Positions 17,417 through 26,865 of a DNA stretch of 64,000 nucleotides are shown here, piece after piece. A model generated the notes under the pieces. That model searched no databases, was not told where the DNA came from, and was given only the letters and a program-made list of their open reading frames with translations. A program made the position numbers and the translations under genes. Source of the stretch: Pseudomonas sp. AFG_SD02_1510_Pfu_092. GTDB lineage: Bacteria; Pseudomonadota; Gammaproteobacteria; Pseudomonadales; Pseudomonadaceae. The stretch is from assembly GCF_003331055.1 (NCBI RefSeq), contig NZ_PUQD01000013.1, positions 28,468 through 92,467 of the forward strand, read 5' to 3'. Each line of letters opens with the position of its first letter. The first letter of the stretch is position 1.

Positions 17417-18381
17417 CAGGCCACCCCGCGCAACTGCGCCAGGGCGATACGCACCGCCTTGCGCACTTCTGGATCGCTGTCGGCCTCGGCCGCCTGCAAC
17501 GCCGGCAAGGCACCTGCCTGGCCCAGTTCGCCCAATGCCAGTGCAGCTTCCTTGCGCAGGTTGGCAATGCCGTGGCCAAGCAGCGCCACAAGCGCCTCCA
17601 GCGCTGCGGCATGACGCAGCCGGCCCAGCGAGCGCGCGGCACGCAGGCGCACCTGCCAGAAGCTGTCGCCCAGCGCTTCGACCAGCGCCGGGCCGGCCTG
17701 GGCATGGCCAACCTTGCCCAAGGTGGTGGCCGCTTCTTCACGTACTTGCCAGGCGTGGTCATTCAGCGCAGCGAACAAGGCGGGCAACACAGTGCCGTCA
17801 CGGGCCAGGCCCAAGGCGCCGATGGCAGCACGGCGTACTTCGGTATCCGGCTCGCGTTCAGCCAGCAACGCCAGTGCCGGCAACGCCGGTTCATGCTTGA
17901 GCCAGCCGAGAATGCCGACCGCTTCGCGGCGCACAGCTGCGTCCGGGTCCTGCAACGCTTGCAGTGCGGGTTGGGCAGCGTCCTCCAGGCGCAATTCGCG
18001 CAACGCTCGCAGGGCACTGGCGCGGACGAACGCATCGGCATGGGCGGCCCACGGCAGGATCAGTTGCCCGGCCTCCTGGCTCTTCAATTCGCTGAGGCTC
18101 TGGGCCGCAGCCAGGCGCACTGCTTCGGCGCTATCGGCCAACGCCGCGCACAGCGCCTGGATAACCTCGGGTTGTTCCCAGGCCTCCAGCAAGCGCGCGG
18201 CCTCGGCACGCACCTCGTCGGCGCTGTCGACCAGCAACGCGTCGGTCAGCCATGGCAGCGCCTCGGGGTCTTCCAGATCCGCCAGTTCGATCAGGGCGAT
18301 TCGGCGCACACCGGCGTCGCCCGCCTCCAGACGCGGCAGCAGTTCAAGGACGTCGGGGTTGTCGGTGCTTCGTTCAGTCAT
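17416..18381 (-). CDS. HEAT-repeat protein
   Basis: A 321-aa cytoplasmic protein made almost entirely of about ten HEAT (PBS-lyase type) repeats of roughly 30 residues, for example DEVRAEAARLLEAW and DSFWQVRLRAARSLG. Such alpha-solenoids bind partner proteins; phycobilin lyase activity is not implied. Its place between an ABC ATPase (4-bp overlap, ATGA) and the DUF971 gene suggests a scaffold or assembly role for this operon's products. No signal peptide or catalytic motif is visible. The specific function is unknown. Confidence 0.85.
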   Translation of the reverse strand: MTERSTDNPDVLELLPRLEAGDAGVRRIALIELADLEDPEALPWLTDALLVDSADEVRAEAARLLEAWEQPEVIQALCAALADSAEAVRLAAAQSLSELKSQEAGQLILPWAAHADAFVRASALRALRELRLEDAAQPALQALQDPDAAVRREAVGILGWLKHEPALPALALLAEREPDTEVRRAAIGALGLARDGTVLPALFAALNDHAWQVREEAATTLGKVGHAQAGPALVEALGDSFWQVRLRAARSLGRLRHAAALEALVALLGHGIANLRKEAALALGELGQAGALPALQAAEADSDPEVRKAVRIALAQLRGVA

Positions 18382-19229
18382 AGCGCGATCCGTAATGGCA
18401 GGTGGTCGGTGCCTGGCAGGCCAAGCGGGGTCAGGCGCGGCAGTTCGCGGCCCTCTTCATGGCGCAGCAAGGCCAGGCAGTGGCGTTTGAGGTGGGTGAA
18501 TTCGGGGCTGGTCAGCAGGCCGACCCGGCGTGGGCGGGGAAAGGCCAGGCGCAGGTCTTCGATAAAGCGCCCGGGGCGCGGGCTCATGACCAGAATGCGG
18601 TCGGCCAGGAACAGCGCTTCATCGATATCGTGGGTGACGAAAACCACGGTCGTGCGGATGCGCGTCCATACCTCCAGCAGCAGCTCCTGCATACGCGCGC
18701 GGGTCTGTGCGTCGAGCGCGCCGAAGGGTTCGTCCATCAGCAGCAGGCGCGGGCGGTTGATCAGCACCCGGGCGATCTCCGCACGTTGTTGCATGCCGCC
18801 AGACAGTTGGCTGGGCCAGCGCCCGGCAAAATCGGCCAGGCCGACCAGTTGCAGCATTTCATGCGCTTGCTGGCGCCGCTCGGCTTTGCCCAGGCCCTGC
18901 ATTTTCAGGCCGAACGCCACGTTGTCGAGCACACTGCGCCAGGGCAGCAGGGTGTGGTGCTGGAACACCATGCCGCGCTGCGGGGATGGCCCGTCAATGG
19001 CCTGGCCGTCCACGCGCAGTTGCCCGTTACTGGGCGACAGGTGCCCGGCCAAGGCACCGAGCAAGGTCGATTTACCGCAGCCGGAAGGCCCGAGGATACA
19101 CACGAACTCGCCGGGCTCCACGGCAAAGTCCAGGCGCTGTACCGCTTCGAATGCCTCGCGGCCCTGGCCCAGGCAAATCGACACGCCTTGGCCATCGATG
19201 CGCCCAGGGGCCTGTTGATAACTGTTCAT
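18378..19229 (-). CDS. NitT/TauT-type ABC transporter ATPase
   Basis: A 283-aa ATPase with Walker [10 protein letters not shown], signature LSGGMQQR, Walker [13 protein letters not shown] and the switch His in [10 protein letters not shown]. It resembles TauB/SsuB and works with the permease encoded immediately upstream. The start at 19229 (MNSYQQA) shares one base with the permease stop (TGATG), giving tight translational coupling. The substrate is unknown; the operon also encodes a flavoprotein and a ferredoxin. Confidence 0.88.
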   Translation of the reverse strand: MNSYQQAPGRIDGQGVSICLGQGREAFEAVQRLDFAVEPGEFVCILGPSGCGKSTLLGALAGHLSPSNGQLRVDGQAIDGPSPQRGMVFQHHTLLPWRSVLDNVAFGLKMQGLGKAERRQQAHEMLQLVGLADFAGRWPSQLSGGMQQRAEIARVLINRPRLLLMDEPFGALDAQTRARMQELLLEVWTRIRTTVVFVTHDIDEALFLADRILVMSPRPGRFIEDLRLAFPRPRRVGLLTSPEFTHLKRHCLALLRHEEGRELPRLTPLGLPGTDHLPLRIAL

Positions 19230-20011
19230 CAGGCAGCCCTCCGCGTGCGATACCAAGGCGTGGCCAATGCACCGAGACGCTTGACCAGGGCACTGCTGCC
19301 CATGCCAAGCACACCGATCAACAGCATGCCGACGATGATGTCCGGGTAGTTCTGCAGGGTGTAGGACTCCCACGTGTAATAGCCGATGCCGAACTGCCCG
19401 GAAATCATCTCGGCGGTTACCAGGCAGAACCACGAGGTGCCCATGCCGATGGCCAGCCCGGTGACGATGCTCGGCAGCGCGCCAGGCAGCACCACTTCCC
19501 GCAGGATTGCCCAACGCCCGGCGCCGAGGCTGCGCGCCGACGCCACCAGGCGCGGGTCGACCGCCTCGACGCCATGCACGGTGTTGAGCAGGATCGGGAA
19601 CAGCGCGCCGGTGAAGGTGATGAACACCATCGACAATTCCGACGACGGGAACATCAGGATCGCCAACGGTATCCACGCCACCGCCGGGATTGGCCGCAGC
19701 ACTTCCAGGGGCGGTAGCAGGAGGTCTTCGGCCCACTTCCAGCGCCCGATCAGCAACCCTAGCGCCACGCCCAGCAGCGCCGCAGCGACATAACCGGCAA
19801 ACACCCGCGACAGGCTGCTGCCCAGGTGTGCCAGCAGTGCGCTGGAAGTGAGCAACTGCCAGGTCGCATCCAGCACCGACCTCGGCGTAGGTACATAGGT
19901 GAACGTCAGCAGACCAAGGTCCAGCTTCAGGCTGGCCGCCAACTGCCAGAACAGCAGGCAGGCCAGCAGCGAAACCAGGCGCACAGGCCAGCGCTTGAGC
20001 GTGCGGATCAT
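19229..20011 (-). CDS. NitT/TauT-type ABC transporter permease
   Basis: A 260-aa inner-membrane permease with about six hydrophobic segments and the EAA-type cytoplasmic loop ending in VLPGALPSIVTGL. It resembles TauC/SsuC. The start at 20011 (MIRTLKRW) begins 16 bp after the binding-protein stop; the frame stays open upstream but overlaps that gene. It forms the channel of the transporter made with the ATPase and the unusual binding protein. Confidence 0.88.
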   Translation of the reverse strand: MIRTLKRWPVRLVSLLACLLFWQLAASLKLDLGLLTFTYVPTPRSVLDATWQLLTSSALLAHLGSSLSRVFAGYVAAALLGVALGLLIGRWKWAEDLLLPPLEVLRPIPAVAWIPLAILMFPSSELSMVFITFTGALFPILLNTVHGVEAVDPRLVASARSLGAGRWAILREVVLPGALPSIVTGLAIGMGTSWFCLVTAEMISGQFGIGYYTWESYTLQNYPDIIVGMLLIGVLGMGSSALVKRLGALATPWYRTRRAA

Positions 20012-20027
20012 GTGGCGGGCTCCTGGG

Positions 20028-21434
20028 TCAGCGCTGGGCAACCAGCTTCTGGTTGGCACTGACGAAGTCCAGCGCTTCACCGCCATGGGCCTTGGCGTAC
20101 TGCTCGGCCTGGTCCTTGAGCAGGAACGCAGCCAGCTCACCTTTGGCGTTGCGGACGAACCAGGCCTGGTTGGCCAGCAACTTGATGCCACTGTCGGCAG
20201 CCTGGGCGTAGATGGCGCGGATATCCTTGCCCTCTTGCTCCAACTGGGCCAAGGCTGCCAACGCGGCTTGCGGCGATGCGTAATGGCGAACTTTGTCTTC
20301 ACCGCGCACCCAGATTTGCGCCAGGCGGGTGAAATCGGTGATTGGCTTGCCGGTCAGTGCGTCATTGGCCTGAAGTGGCAGCGCAGCGTAATCGTGCAGC
20401 GCCTTTTCGTAGTCCAGGCCGGCTTGGGTGAAGGCGGCGCGGATGTACTGGTCGTCGATGAACTTGCTGGTGTCGAGCCCGCGGTCGGTCTTTTTCAGCA
20501 GCTTGAGGGTATCGATGGACGTCGCCACGGCCTTGCGGTACTCAGGCTTCCAGGTCAGGTCGCGGGTCTGCAGCCCGAGTGGGCCGTGGAACAGGTAGTT
20601 GACCTCGGCTTCGATGCCGGTGACCTTCTCGATCAACTCGCTGTACTTTTCCGGTTCGGCGGCGATCAGGCGGTTGGCTTCGAGGCTGGCACGCAGGTAA
20701 GCGGTCACCACTTCCGGATACTTGCTGGCATAGCCGGCATCGACCAGGGCGCCATGGAAGGTCGGCGCGTCAGCCTGGGCGCCATCGTAGATCTTGCGGG
20801 CAAAGCCGCGGTTGGGGAACAGTTCGGCGAACGGCACGAAGTCGGCGTGGGCCTCGATGCGGTTGCTGCGCAGGGCGGAGCCAGCGATTTCCGGCGCCTG
20901 GGCGATGATCCGCACATCTTTCTGCGGGTCCCAGCCTTGGGCTGCGACGGCGCGCAGCAGCATGCCATGGGCGGTGGAAGCGAACGGCACGGAAATGGTC
21001 TTGCCCTTGAGATCGCCAAGCGACTGCACACTGGACGCCGCCGGTACCACGATGCCGTTGCCGCTGCCATGCACACTGCCCGACAGCACACTGATGAACA
21101 GGCTGCGTTTGCCGGCATCCAGATGCGCAACACCATTGAACGAACCCGGGAAATCGGCCATCGCGCCGAAGTCGAGTTTGCCGGCAACCATCTCGTTGGT
21201 CAGCGGCGCACCGCTGGTAAAGTTCTTCCACTCGACCTGGTACTGGGCGTCCTTGTACTTGCCATCGTGTGGCAAGTACTTTTCCAGCAGGCCCAGCTCG
21301 CGGATCAGCAGGCCACCGGTGGCGCAGTTGATGGTGGTGTCCTGGGTGCCGATGGCGATACGGATGGTTTCGGCGCTGGCGTTGACACCAGCGAGCGCCA
21401 GCACGAGGCCGGCCACGGTTGCTACAAGGCGCAT
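20028..21434 (-). CDS. TauA-like binding protein with a NosL-like C-terminal domain
   Basis: A 468-aa periplasmic protein. A signal peptide (residues 1-21, ending NASA) is followed by a TauA/NrtA-like binding domain to about residue 350, longer than usual. The last 100 residues or so are extra. Short blocks RAIYAQ, ANQAWFV and AKAHGGEALDF resemble, in order and spacing, the NosL family (copper chaperone of nitrous oxide reductase), though the NosL lipoprotein start and its Cys-Met metal site are absent. It should deliver an unknown small molecule to the permease encoded 16 bp downstream. The NosL resemblance is from memory and needs a profile comparison. The start follows the purine-rich GGGGAAAC. 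Confidence 0.8.
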   Translation of the reverse strand: MRLVATVAGLVLALAGVNASAETIRIAIGTQDTTINCATGGLLIRELGLLEKYLPHDGKYKDAQYQVEWKNFTSGAPLTNEMVAGKLDFGAMADFPGSFNGVAHLDAGKRSLFISVLSGSVHGSGNGIVVPAASSVQSLGDLKGKTISVPFASTAHGMLLRAVAAQGWDPQKDVRIIAQAPEIAGSALRSNRIEAHADFVPFAELFPNRGFARKIYDGAQADAPTFHGALVDAGYASKYPEVVTAYLRASLEANRLIAAEPEKYSELIEKVTGIEAEVNYLFHGPLGLQTRDLTWKPEYRKAVATSIDTLKLLKKTDRGLDTSKFIDDQYIRAAFTQAGLDYEKALHDYAALPLQANDALTGKPITDFTRLAQIWVRGEDKVRHYASPQAALAALAQLEQEGKDIRAIYAQAADSGIKLLANQAWFVRNAKGELAAFLLKDQAEQYAKAHGGEALDFVSANQKLVAQR

Positions 21435-21556
21435 GAGTGTTTCCCCTCGAATCGTTTTGAGTTCTGGTGTCGTCTCCGCCACCGGGCCTGGGTGGTGGGA
21501 AACGAGGGGGCATTGCAGAAGTCGCGTCCGGAGGTTTACCGGATGGCGGAGATGAA

Positions 21557-21802
21557 TCAGCGCAACAGGTACGGAATGTCGACCTTCACCGCGCCGGTGG
21601 GGCAGTCTTTTTCGCAGGGCATGCAGTACCAGCATTCGTCGAAGGCCATATAGGCTTTCTGCGTGGCCGGGTTGATCGCCAGCAGATCCATGGGGCAGAC
21701 CTCGACACAGACGGTGCAGCCTTTTTCGGCGATGCACTTGTCTTCATCGATGGTTACCGGGGCGCTGCTGCGGAAGAAGATTTCCTGGGGCTGGTAAGCC
21801 AT
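21557..21802 (-). CDS. 2[4Fe-4S] ferredoxin, AprB-like
   Basis: An 81-aa ferredoxin with two four-cysteine sets: C23, C29, C32, C36-Pro and C57, C60, C63, C67-Pro. The expanded first spacing (CxxxxxC) and the placement next to an AprA-like flavoprotein resemble the beta subunit of adenylylsulphate reductase, though it is about half as long and lacks the AprB C-terminal tail. It probably passes electrons to or from the flavoprotein encoded 37 bp upstream. It is cytoplasmic. A 122-bp gap separates it from the binding-protein gene. Confidence 0.87.
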   Translation of the reverse strand: MAYQPQEIFFRSSAPVTIDEDKCIAEKGCTVCVEVCPMDLLAINPATQKAYMAFDECWYCMPCEKDCPTGAVKVDIPYLLR

Positions 21803-21839
21803 TTCACGGGTCCTTGGGGCCTTTGGCCCTCTGTTTTAC

Positions 21840-23564
21840 TCAGGCAGCGTCGGCTTTCACCCGCAGCCGGTCATAGGCGGTCTGCTCTTCGGCATCCAAA
21901 GCGATCAGGTACGGCTCGACCGCTTTCTTGAAACTGGTCATTTCGCCGTTTTCGCCTTTTTTCAGGTGGCAATGGCAGAACCACTCGCCATCGTTTCGCT
22001 CGGGGAAATCCACCCGGTTGTGATAAAGGCCCCAGCGGCTCTCCTCACGGAACAGCGAGGCCCTGGCGGCCATTTCCGCGCAGTCGCGAATCACCGAAAC
22101 TTCCATGGCCCGCATCAGTTCGTGAGGGTTGCTGGCCTTCATCTGGGCAAGGTCACGCTCGATCTCGGCAAAGCGCGCCAGGCCGATTTCCATCTTCTTG
22201 GTGACCTTCGGCGGCTGCAGGTAATCGTTCACCATCCGCCGCAGCTTGTATTCGACCTGGGCTGGCGGCAGGCCATGCTCGCGTTGCAGCGGGGCGAACA
22301 CCCGCGCACGCTCGCGTTCGACCTGCACCGCATCGACCTCGGCGAACTCGCGCCCGGCCACGTACTGCGCCGCATTCACCCCGGCAAACCAGCCATAGGT
22401 GAAGGCCCCGAGCATGTAGTTGTGCGGCACGGCGGCCATGTCGCCGGCGGCATACAGGCCCTTGACGCTGGTCTCGGCCTTCTCGTTGACCCACACCCCG
22501 GAGGCCGAATGGCCCGAGCAAAAGCCGATCTCGGAAATGTGCATCTCGACCATGTGCTGGCGGTAGTCGGTACCGCGTCCGGCATGGAACTGGCCACGGC
22601 TGGGGCGTTCATTGCTGTGCAGGATCTGTTCGATGTTCTGGATGGTTTCTTCGGCCAGGTGGTCGAGCTTGAGAAACACCGGGCCATTGCCGCCTTCGAG
22701 CTCCTGGTGGAACTCCCACATCATTTGCCCGCTCCAGTAATCGCACTCGATGAAGCGCTCGCCTTTGCTGTTGGCGGTGTAGCCGCCCAGAGGGCCGGTG
22801 ACGTAGGCGCAGGCCGGGCCGTTGTAGTCCTTGATCAACGGGTTGATCTGGAAGCATTCGAGGTTGGCCAGCTCGGCGCCAGCGTGGTACGCCATGGCAT
22901 AGCCATCACCGGCATTGGTCGGGTTTTCGTAGGTGCCCATCAGGTAGCCCGATGACGGCAGGCCCAGGCGCCCGGCGGCACCACAGGCGAGGATCACCGC
23001 CTTGGCGCGGACCACACGAAACTCGCCGCTGCGGCAATCGAAACCCAGCACGCCAGCGGCGGCGCCTTCGTCGTCAAGCAGCACACGGGTGCAGACCATG
23101 CGGTTGCTGATCTCGACCCGCGCCCGCTTGAGCTGCCGGTACAACACCTTCTTGATGTCGTGGCCTTCGGGCATGGGCAGCACATAGGCACCCATGTGGT
23201 GAACCTTCTTCACCGCGTAATCGCCGGTTTCGTCCTTCTCGAACTTCACACCCCAGCGGTCGAGCTGCTCGATGGTCTCGAAGCTGTGGGTGGCATAGGC
23301 ATGCACGGTGGCCTGGTTGACGATACCGTCATTGGCTACGGTGATTTCCTTGGTGTACTGCTCCGGCGTGGCGTGACCGGGGATGATGGCGTTGTTCAGC
23401 CCGTCCATGCCCATGCTGATGGCGCCGCTGCGCTTGACGTTGGCCTTGTCCAGCAACAGCACCCGCAGGTGTTTGTCCTGCTCCTTGGCCTTGATCGCGG
23501 CCATCGGCCCGGCGGTACCGCCGCCAATGACGATGATGTCGTAGTCCTGGGTCTGGATGCTCAT
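21840..23564 (-). CDS. FAD-dependent oxidoreductase, AprA/fumarate reductase family
   Basis: A 574-aa flavoprotein of the succinate dehydrogenase/fumarate reductase superfamily. It has a GGGTAG dinucleotide-binding motif at residues 13-18, a long FAD domain, GLYAAGDMA near residue 380, and a helical C-terminal domain ending with SRWGLYHNR and EWFCHCHL. The SGAISMGMDGLNN segment and C-terminal layout recall AprA (adenylylsulphate reductase alpha) rather than fumarate reductase. Paired with the ferredoxin gene it likely forms a two-subunit redox enzyme. The substrate is unknown; a sulphur compound is an inference from family and transporter type. The start overlaps the GntR gene stop (ATGA). 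Confidence 0.85.
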   Translation of the reverse strand: MSIQTQDYDIIVIGGGTAGPMAAIKAKEQDKHLRVLLLDKANVKRSGAISMGMDGLNNAIIPGHATPEQYTKEITVANDGIVNQATVHAYATHSFETIEQLDRWGVKFEKDETGDYAVKKVHHMGAYVLPMPEGHDIKKVLYRQLKRARVEISNRMVCTRVLLDDEGAAAGVLGFDCRSGEFRVVRAKAVILACGAAGRLGLPSSGYLMGTYENPTNAGDGYAMAYHAGAELANLECFQINPLIKDYNGPACAYVTGPLGGYTANSKGERFIECDYWSGQMMWEFHQELEGGNGPVFLKLDHLAEETIQNIEQILHSNERPSRGQFHAGRGTDYRQHMVEMHISEIGFCSGHSASGVWVNEKAETSVKGLYAAGDMAAVPHNYMLGAFTYGWFAGVNAAQYVAGREFAEVDAVQVERERARVFAPLQREHGLPPAQVEYKLRRMVNDYLQPPKVTKKMEIGLARFAEIERDLAQMKASNPHELMRAMEVSVIRDCAEMAARASLFREESRWGLYHNRVDFPERNDGEWFCHCHLKKGENGEMTSFKKAVEPYLIALDAEEQTAYDRLRVKADAA

Positions 23565-24310
23565 GCCTTGCTCCCCTTCTGGCGGTCGATACGCAGGCGG
23601 TACTGGAAGGCATCGCCGCGGTAGTACAGGTGTTCGAAGTCCAGCGGGGTACCGTCGGCGGCGTGGGTCAGGCGCTCGATGCGCATGATCGGCGCGCCCT
23701 CTTCCACCTCCAGCGCCTGGGTCAGGTCGCTGTCGGCCAGTACCGCGTCGATCGCCAGGTCGGCATGGCCAAGGGCAATCCCGCAGTCGTTCTCCAGCAG
23801 CAGGAAGATGTCGCGGGTGACCAGGTCGGCCTTCTCCAGTTTTTCGCCGACCGCCTTGGGTAGCCAGGTCAGCTCCAGCGACACCGGCTCGCGGTTGATC
23901 AGGCGCACGCGGCGGATCTCGGTGACCAGGCTGCCTTCCTCGACCTGCAGGCGCGCCGCCACCACGGCATTGGCCGGCACATGGCGGAAGCTGCGCAGGC
24001 GGTTGATCACCTCGTAGCCCATCTGCGTCATCGATTCACCTAGGCCCTGCAAGGTCGTGACGTTCTGAAACGCCTTGGGCTTGGCGACGAAGGTGCCTTT
24101 GCCGTGGATCTTGAAGATCAGCCCTTCTTTCTGCAGGTCGCCCAACGCCTGGCGCACGGTGATGCGGCTGACGTCGAAGGCCTTGCCCAGTTCGCTTTCC
24201 GAGGGCATGCGGCTGTGCGGTGGATAGGTGCCGTCGAGAATGCGCTCGCGCAGCAGTTCCTTCAGCTGGGTATAAAGCGGTACCGGGGACAGGGGAAGCA
24301 GTTCGGCCAT
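23561..24310 (-). CDS. GntR-family (HutC type) regulator of the operon
   Basis: A 249-aa transcription factor with an N-terminal GntR winged helix (residues 8-75, MPSESELGKAFDVSRITVRQ in the recognition region) and a C-terminal UTRA ligand-binding domain (about 95-240). It heads the eight-gene operon, overlapping the flavoprotein gene by four bases. A perfect 16-bp palindrome lies 22 bp upstream of its start, so autoregulation of the whole operon is likely. The ligand is probably the transported compound or a product. Confidence 0.9.
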   Translation of the reverse strand: MAELLPLSPVPLYTQLKELLRERILDGTYPPHSRMPSESELGKAFDVSRITVRQALGDLQKEGLIFKIHGKGTFVAKPKAFQNVTTLQGLGESMTQMGYEVINRLRSFRHVPANAVVAARLQVEEGSLVTEIRRVRLINREPVSLELTWLPKAVGEKLEKADLVTRDIFLLLENDCGIALGHADLAIDAVLADSDLTQALEVEEGAPIMRIERLTHAADGTPLDFEHLYYRGDAFQYRLRIDRQKGSKA

Positions 24311-24332
24311 GGTGTCTCTTCGCTGATCAGTG

Positions 24333-24348
24333 ACTTGTTATAACAAGT
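24333..24348. promoter_or_regulatory. Palindromic operator candidate for the GntR regulator
   Basis: ACTTGTTATAACAAGT is a perfect 16-bp palindrome 22 bp upstream of the GntR start. HutC-subfamily GntR proteins bind short palindromes of this kind. No other strong palindrome was noticed between this gene and the tRNA. Confidence 0.65.
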
Positions 24349-24505
24349 TGTGACCGGAGAGTAGTCGGCATAAGCAGCTGTAAGGAAATACTGATATCGC
24401 ATATGGATAGATGGATTTGCCTCTGGACCAGGCAAACGGGGAAAAACAGCCATAGATCAAGGCGATGGACGCCACCGACGCAGATGGGTATCATGCGTGC
24501 GCGTT

Positions 24506-24582
24506 GCACTCGTAGCTCAGCTGGATAGAGTACTGCCCTCCGAAGGCAGGGGTCGTGGGTTCGAATCCCGCCGAGTGCGCCA
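24506..24582 (+). tRNA. tRNA-Arg (anticodon CCG)
   Basis: A 77-nt cloverleaf. Acceptor GCACTCG pairs with CGAGTGC, the anticodon stem CTGCC/GGCAG encloses loop CTCCGAA (anticodon CCG, reads CGG), the T-loop is GTTCGAAT, and the CCA end is encoded. Confidence 0.97.
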
Positions 24583-24586
24583 TATC

Positions 24587-24619
24587 AAAAAGCCCTGGGC
24601 CTGCGCCCAGGGCTTTTTC
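24587..24619 (+). terminator. Rho-independent terminator after tRNA-Arg
   Basis: AAAAAGCCCTGGGC-CTGC-GCCCAGGGCTTTTT: a 9-bp GC-rich stem plus A-T extension, with a T-run, four bases after the tRNA. Confidence 0.95.
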
Positions 24620-24742
24620 GTTTGTGCGACATGTCGCGTTTCTGGCACTCCCGTGCCAGGGGTCATTGGTGTTAGCGTGGGCGTCTTCCCGTTTCCCGAC
24701 GGGTAACCCACAACAATGATTGGCGAAGGAATGCGCACAACC

Positions 24743-26473
24743 ATGTACCTGAAAAAACTCACCGCCACTACCCTGCTGCTGGCCAGCATCGGCCTGTTCA
24801 CCCAGCCGGCCCAGGCCAACCTTACCCAGCAGCAGTCCGCTGCCATCGTCAAAGCCTTCGACGGCAGCGACCCGAGCGATTTCAAGCAATTCCTCGGCAA
24901 GCTCAAAGGCAACGACCTGGCCAAGGCCGACAACCTCGAGGCAACCCTCGATGCCTACCTGGCCGGCAAGCCATTGGCCGCCGAGCAACAGAACGAAATC
25001 AACCGCCTGCTCGGCCTGTACACCCGCATCAAGTACGGCAAGGCCGCCAGCGAGACCCTGCGTGAACTGGTGGCCATCCCCACCTTCAACGTCGAGGGCA
25101 CGCCGCAGCACGAGAACCCCGAGTTCCTCAAGATCGCCGACAAGATCAAGGCCCTGGCCGACAGCTTCGGCCTGGCGTTCCGCAACATCGACAACCGGGT
25201 CTACGAGATTTCGCTGGGCAGCGGCAAGGAAGTGATCGGCATTCACGCCCACGCCGACGTGGTGCCGGTCAACCCGGACAACTGGAAGCTGGCCGATGGC
25301 ACGCGCCTGGACCCGTTCAAGGTCACCCTGGTCGGTGACCGCATGTACGGCCGCGGCACCGAGGACGACAAGAACGGCATTGTCGTGGCGATGTACGCAT
25401 TGAAAGTGGCCAAGGACGAGAACCTGCCGCTGGCCCGGCAGTTCAAGCTGCTGATCGATACCACCGAAGAAACCAGCGGCGATGCCATTCCCTACTACTT
25501 CGAGCGCAACCCGACCCCGGATTACAACCTGGCCCTCGATGGCGGCTACCCGGTGGTCATCGCTGAAAAAGGCTACGGCACGGTCATGGCCAGCTTCAGC
25601 AAACGCCCGGCCAGTGGCCAGGGCGCAGAAATCGTCAACCTGACCGGCGGCCTGGCCACCAACCAGATCCCGACCACCTCGGTGGCGACCTTGACCTCCG
25701 ATAACCCGGCAGAACTGGCCAAGCGCCTGCAGCAAGCCGGCGCCAAGTACGTGAAAAAGCATGGCGGCGATTTCAGCATCGACGCCAAGCCTGAAGGCAA
25801 GAATGTGCTGCTTACGGTGACCGGCGTTTCCGCCCACTCTTCGGAGCCGGAGTCTGGCGTCAACCCGGTAGCCCGCATGCTCGACTTCATCAACGGCCTG
25901 GGCAAGCAGGTACCACTCAAGCACAACCACTTCACCGATGCGGCCCGCTATGCCACCGACAACTGGGGCCTGGACTACCTGGGCAACAAGCTCGGCATTG
26001 CCTACAAGGACGCGTTCATGGGCCCGCTGACCGCCTCGCTGACCTTTGTCGGGGTGGATGACAAAGGCCTGAAGCTGGCGGTGAACCTGCGCATTCCCAA
26101 AGGCAAAGCCATTGCCACGATCCAGGACGAGCTGGCCGACAAGCTGGGCAAATGGACCCGCCAAAGCCACACCTCGGTGGCCTTCGACTACAGCCTGGAC
26201 GAGCCGATGTACCGTAACCCTGAAGGCGAATGGGTCAAGGCCCTGCTTGCCGTGGCTACTGAAAACCTGGGCATGAAGCACGAGTTCGGCACCTCGGCCG
26301 GCGCCACCTCGGTGCATGACCTGCCCAACGGCGTGCAGTTTGGCCTGGCCATGCCGGATGTGAAGTACACCGGGCACAACGACAACGAGTTCAAGACCGT
26401 GGAACAGTTCATGCTGGACCTGCAGGTAGTGAGCGAGATGGTCGCGCGGATCGGGCAGTTGCCGAAGCTCTGA
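24743..26473 (+). CDS. Secreted M20-family dipeptidase
   Basis: A 576-aa zinc peptidase of the M20 (PepV/Sapep-like) group. A signal peptide (MYLKKLT to QPAQA, about 25 residues) points to the periplasm. Metal ligands are recognisable: HAHAD near residue 168, EDDKNG near 207, the TEETSGD pair near 245, and a C-terminal TGHNDNE. It should cleave dipeptides from the N-terminus. Two in-frame ATGs lie upstream (24716, 24731); AAGGA at 24726-24730 best serves the ATG at 24743, though the spacing of 12 is long. The gene stands alone after the tRNA. Confidence 0.87.
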   Translation: MYLKKLTATTLLLASIGLFTQPAQANLTQQQSAAIVKAFDGSDPSDFKQFLGKLKGNDLAKADNLEATLDAYLAGKPLAAEQQNEINRLLGLYTRIKYGKAASETLRELVAIPTFNVEGTPQHENPEFLKIADKIKALADSFGLAFRNIDNRVYEISLGSGKEVIGIHAHADVVPVNPDNWKLADGTRLDPFKVTLVGDRMYGRGTEDDKNGIVVAMYALKVAKDENLPLARQFKLLIDTTEETSGDAIPYYFERNPTPDYNLALDGGYPVVIAEKGYGTVMASFSKRPASGQGAEIVNLTGGLATNQIPTTSVATLTSDNPAELAKRLQQAGAKYVKKHGGDFSIDAKPEGKNVLLTVTGVSAHSSEPESGVNPVARMLDFINGLGKQVPLKHNHFTDAARYATDNWGLDYLGNKLGIAYKDAFMGPLTASLTFVGVDDKGLKLAVNLRIPKGKAIATIQDELADKLGKWTRQSHTSVAFDYSLDEPMYRNPEGEWVKALLAVATENLGMKHEFGTSAGATSVHDLPNGVQFGLAMPDVKYTGHNDNEFKTVEQFMLDLQVVSEMVARIGQLPKL

Positions 26474-26540
26474 TTGGTGGTGACGGTCTTCGCGGCTAAA
26501 GCCCACAGGTATTGCACAAGGCCCACAGGCCACACCAATC

Positions 26541-26627
26541 CTGTGGGAGCGGGCATGCCCGCGAAGCAGGCGGCGCGGTGGATGGCACCGGCTGCGCCGA
26601 TGTTCGCGGGCGCGCCCGCTCCCACAG
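26541..26627. repeat. Composite inverted REP pair
   Basis: Facing REP units (GTGGGAGCGGGCATGCCCGCGAA ... TTCGCGGGCGCGCCCGCTCCCAC split by a GCGGTGGATGGCACCGGCTGC-type core). The same core recurs at 28876-28964 and 59199-59283. Confidence 0.9.
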
Positions 26628-26706
26628 AGTTGGCGCCAATGTTTCAAAATTGAGCAAGCAGTTGCTCCCACCAGAGATAGCGCAGTTTTCAAAGGCGGTG
26701 TAATTC

Positions 26707-26740
26707 CTGTGGGAGCGGCTTTAGCCGCGAAGAGGCCGGT
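26707..26740. repeat. Single REP element
   Basis: CTGTGGGAGCGGCTTTAGCC followed by GCGAAGAGGCC. Together with the pair at 26541 it occupies about a third of the 392-bp gap before the CBS gene; the remaining bases show no gene, and the CBS promoter is not evident. Confidence 0.88.
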
Positions 26741-26865
26741 ACAGGCCCCCCCTTCATGACGTTTTTCAATCGACTCCATGCCGTTTCCTGCATTGCCGTG
26801 CAGAGCGCCGTACCGGATGCTTTAGTTACTCCGAGACAGCGCACTTTTCACCCGCAGAGGCCCGT

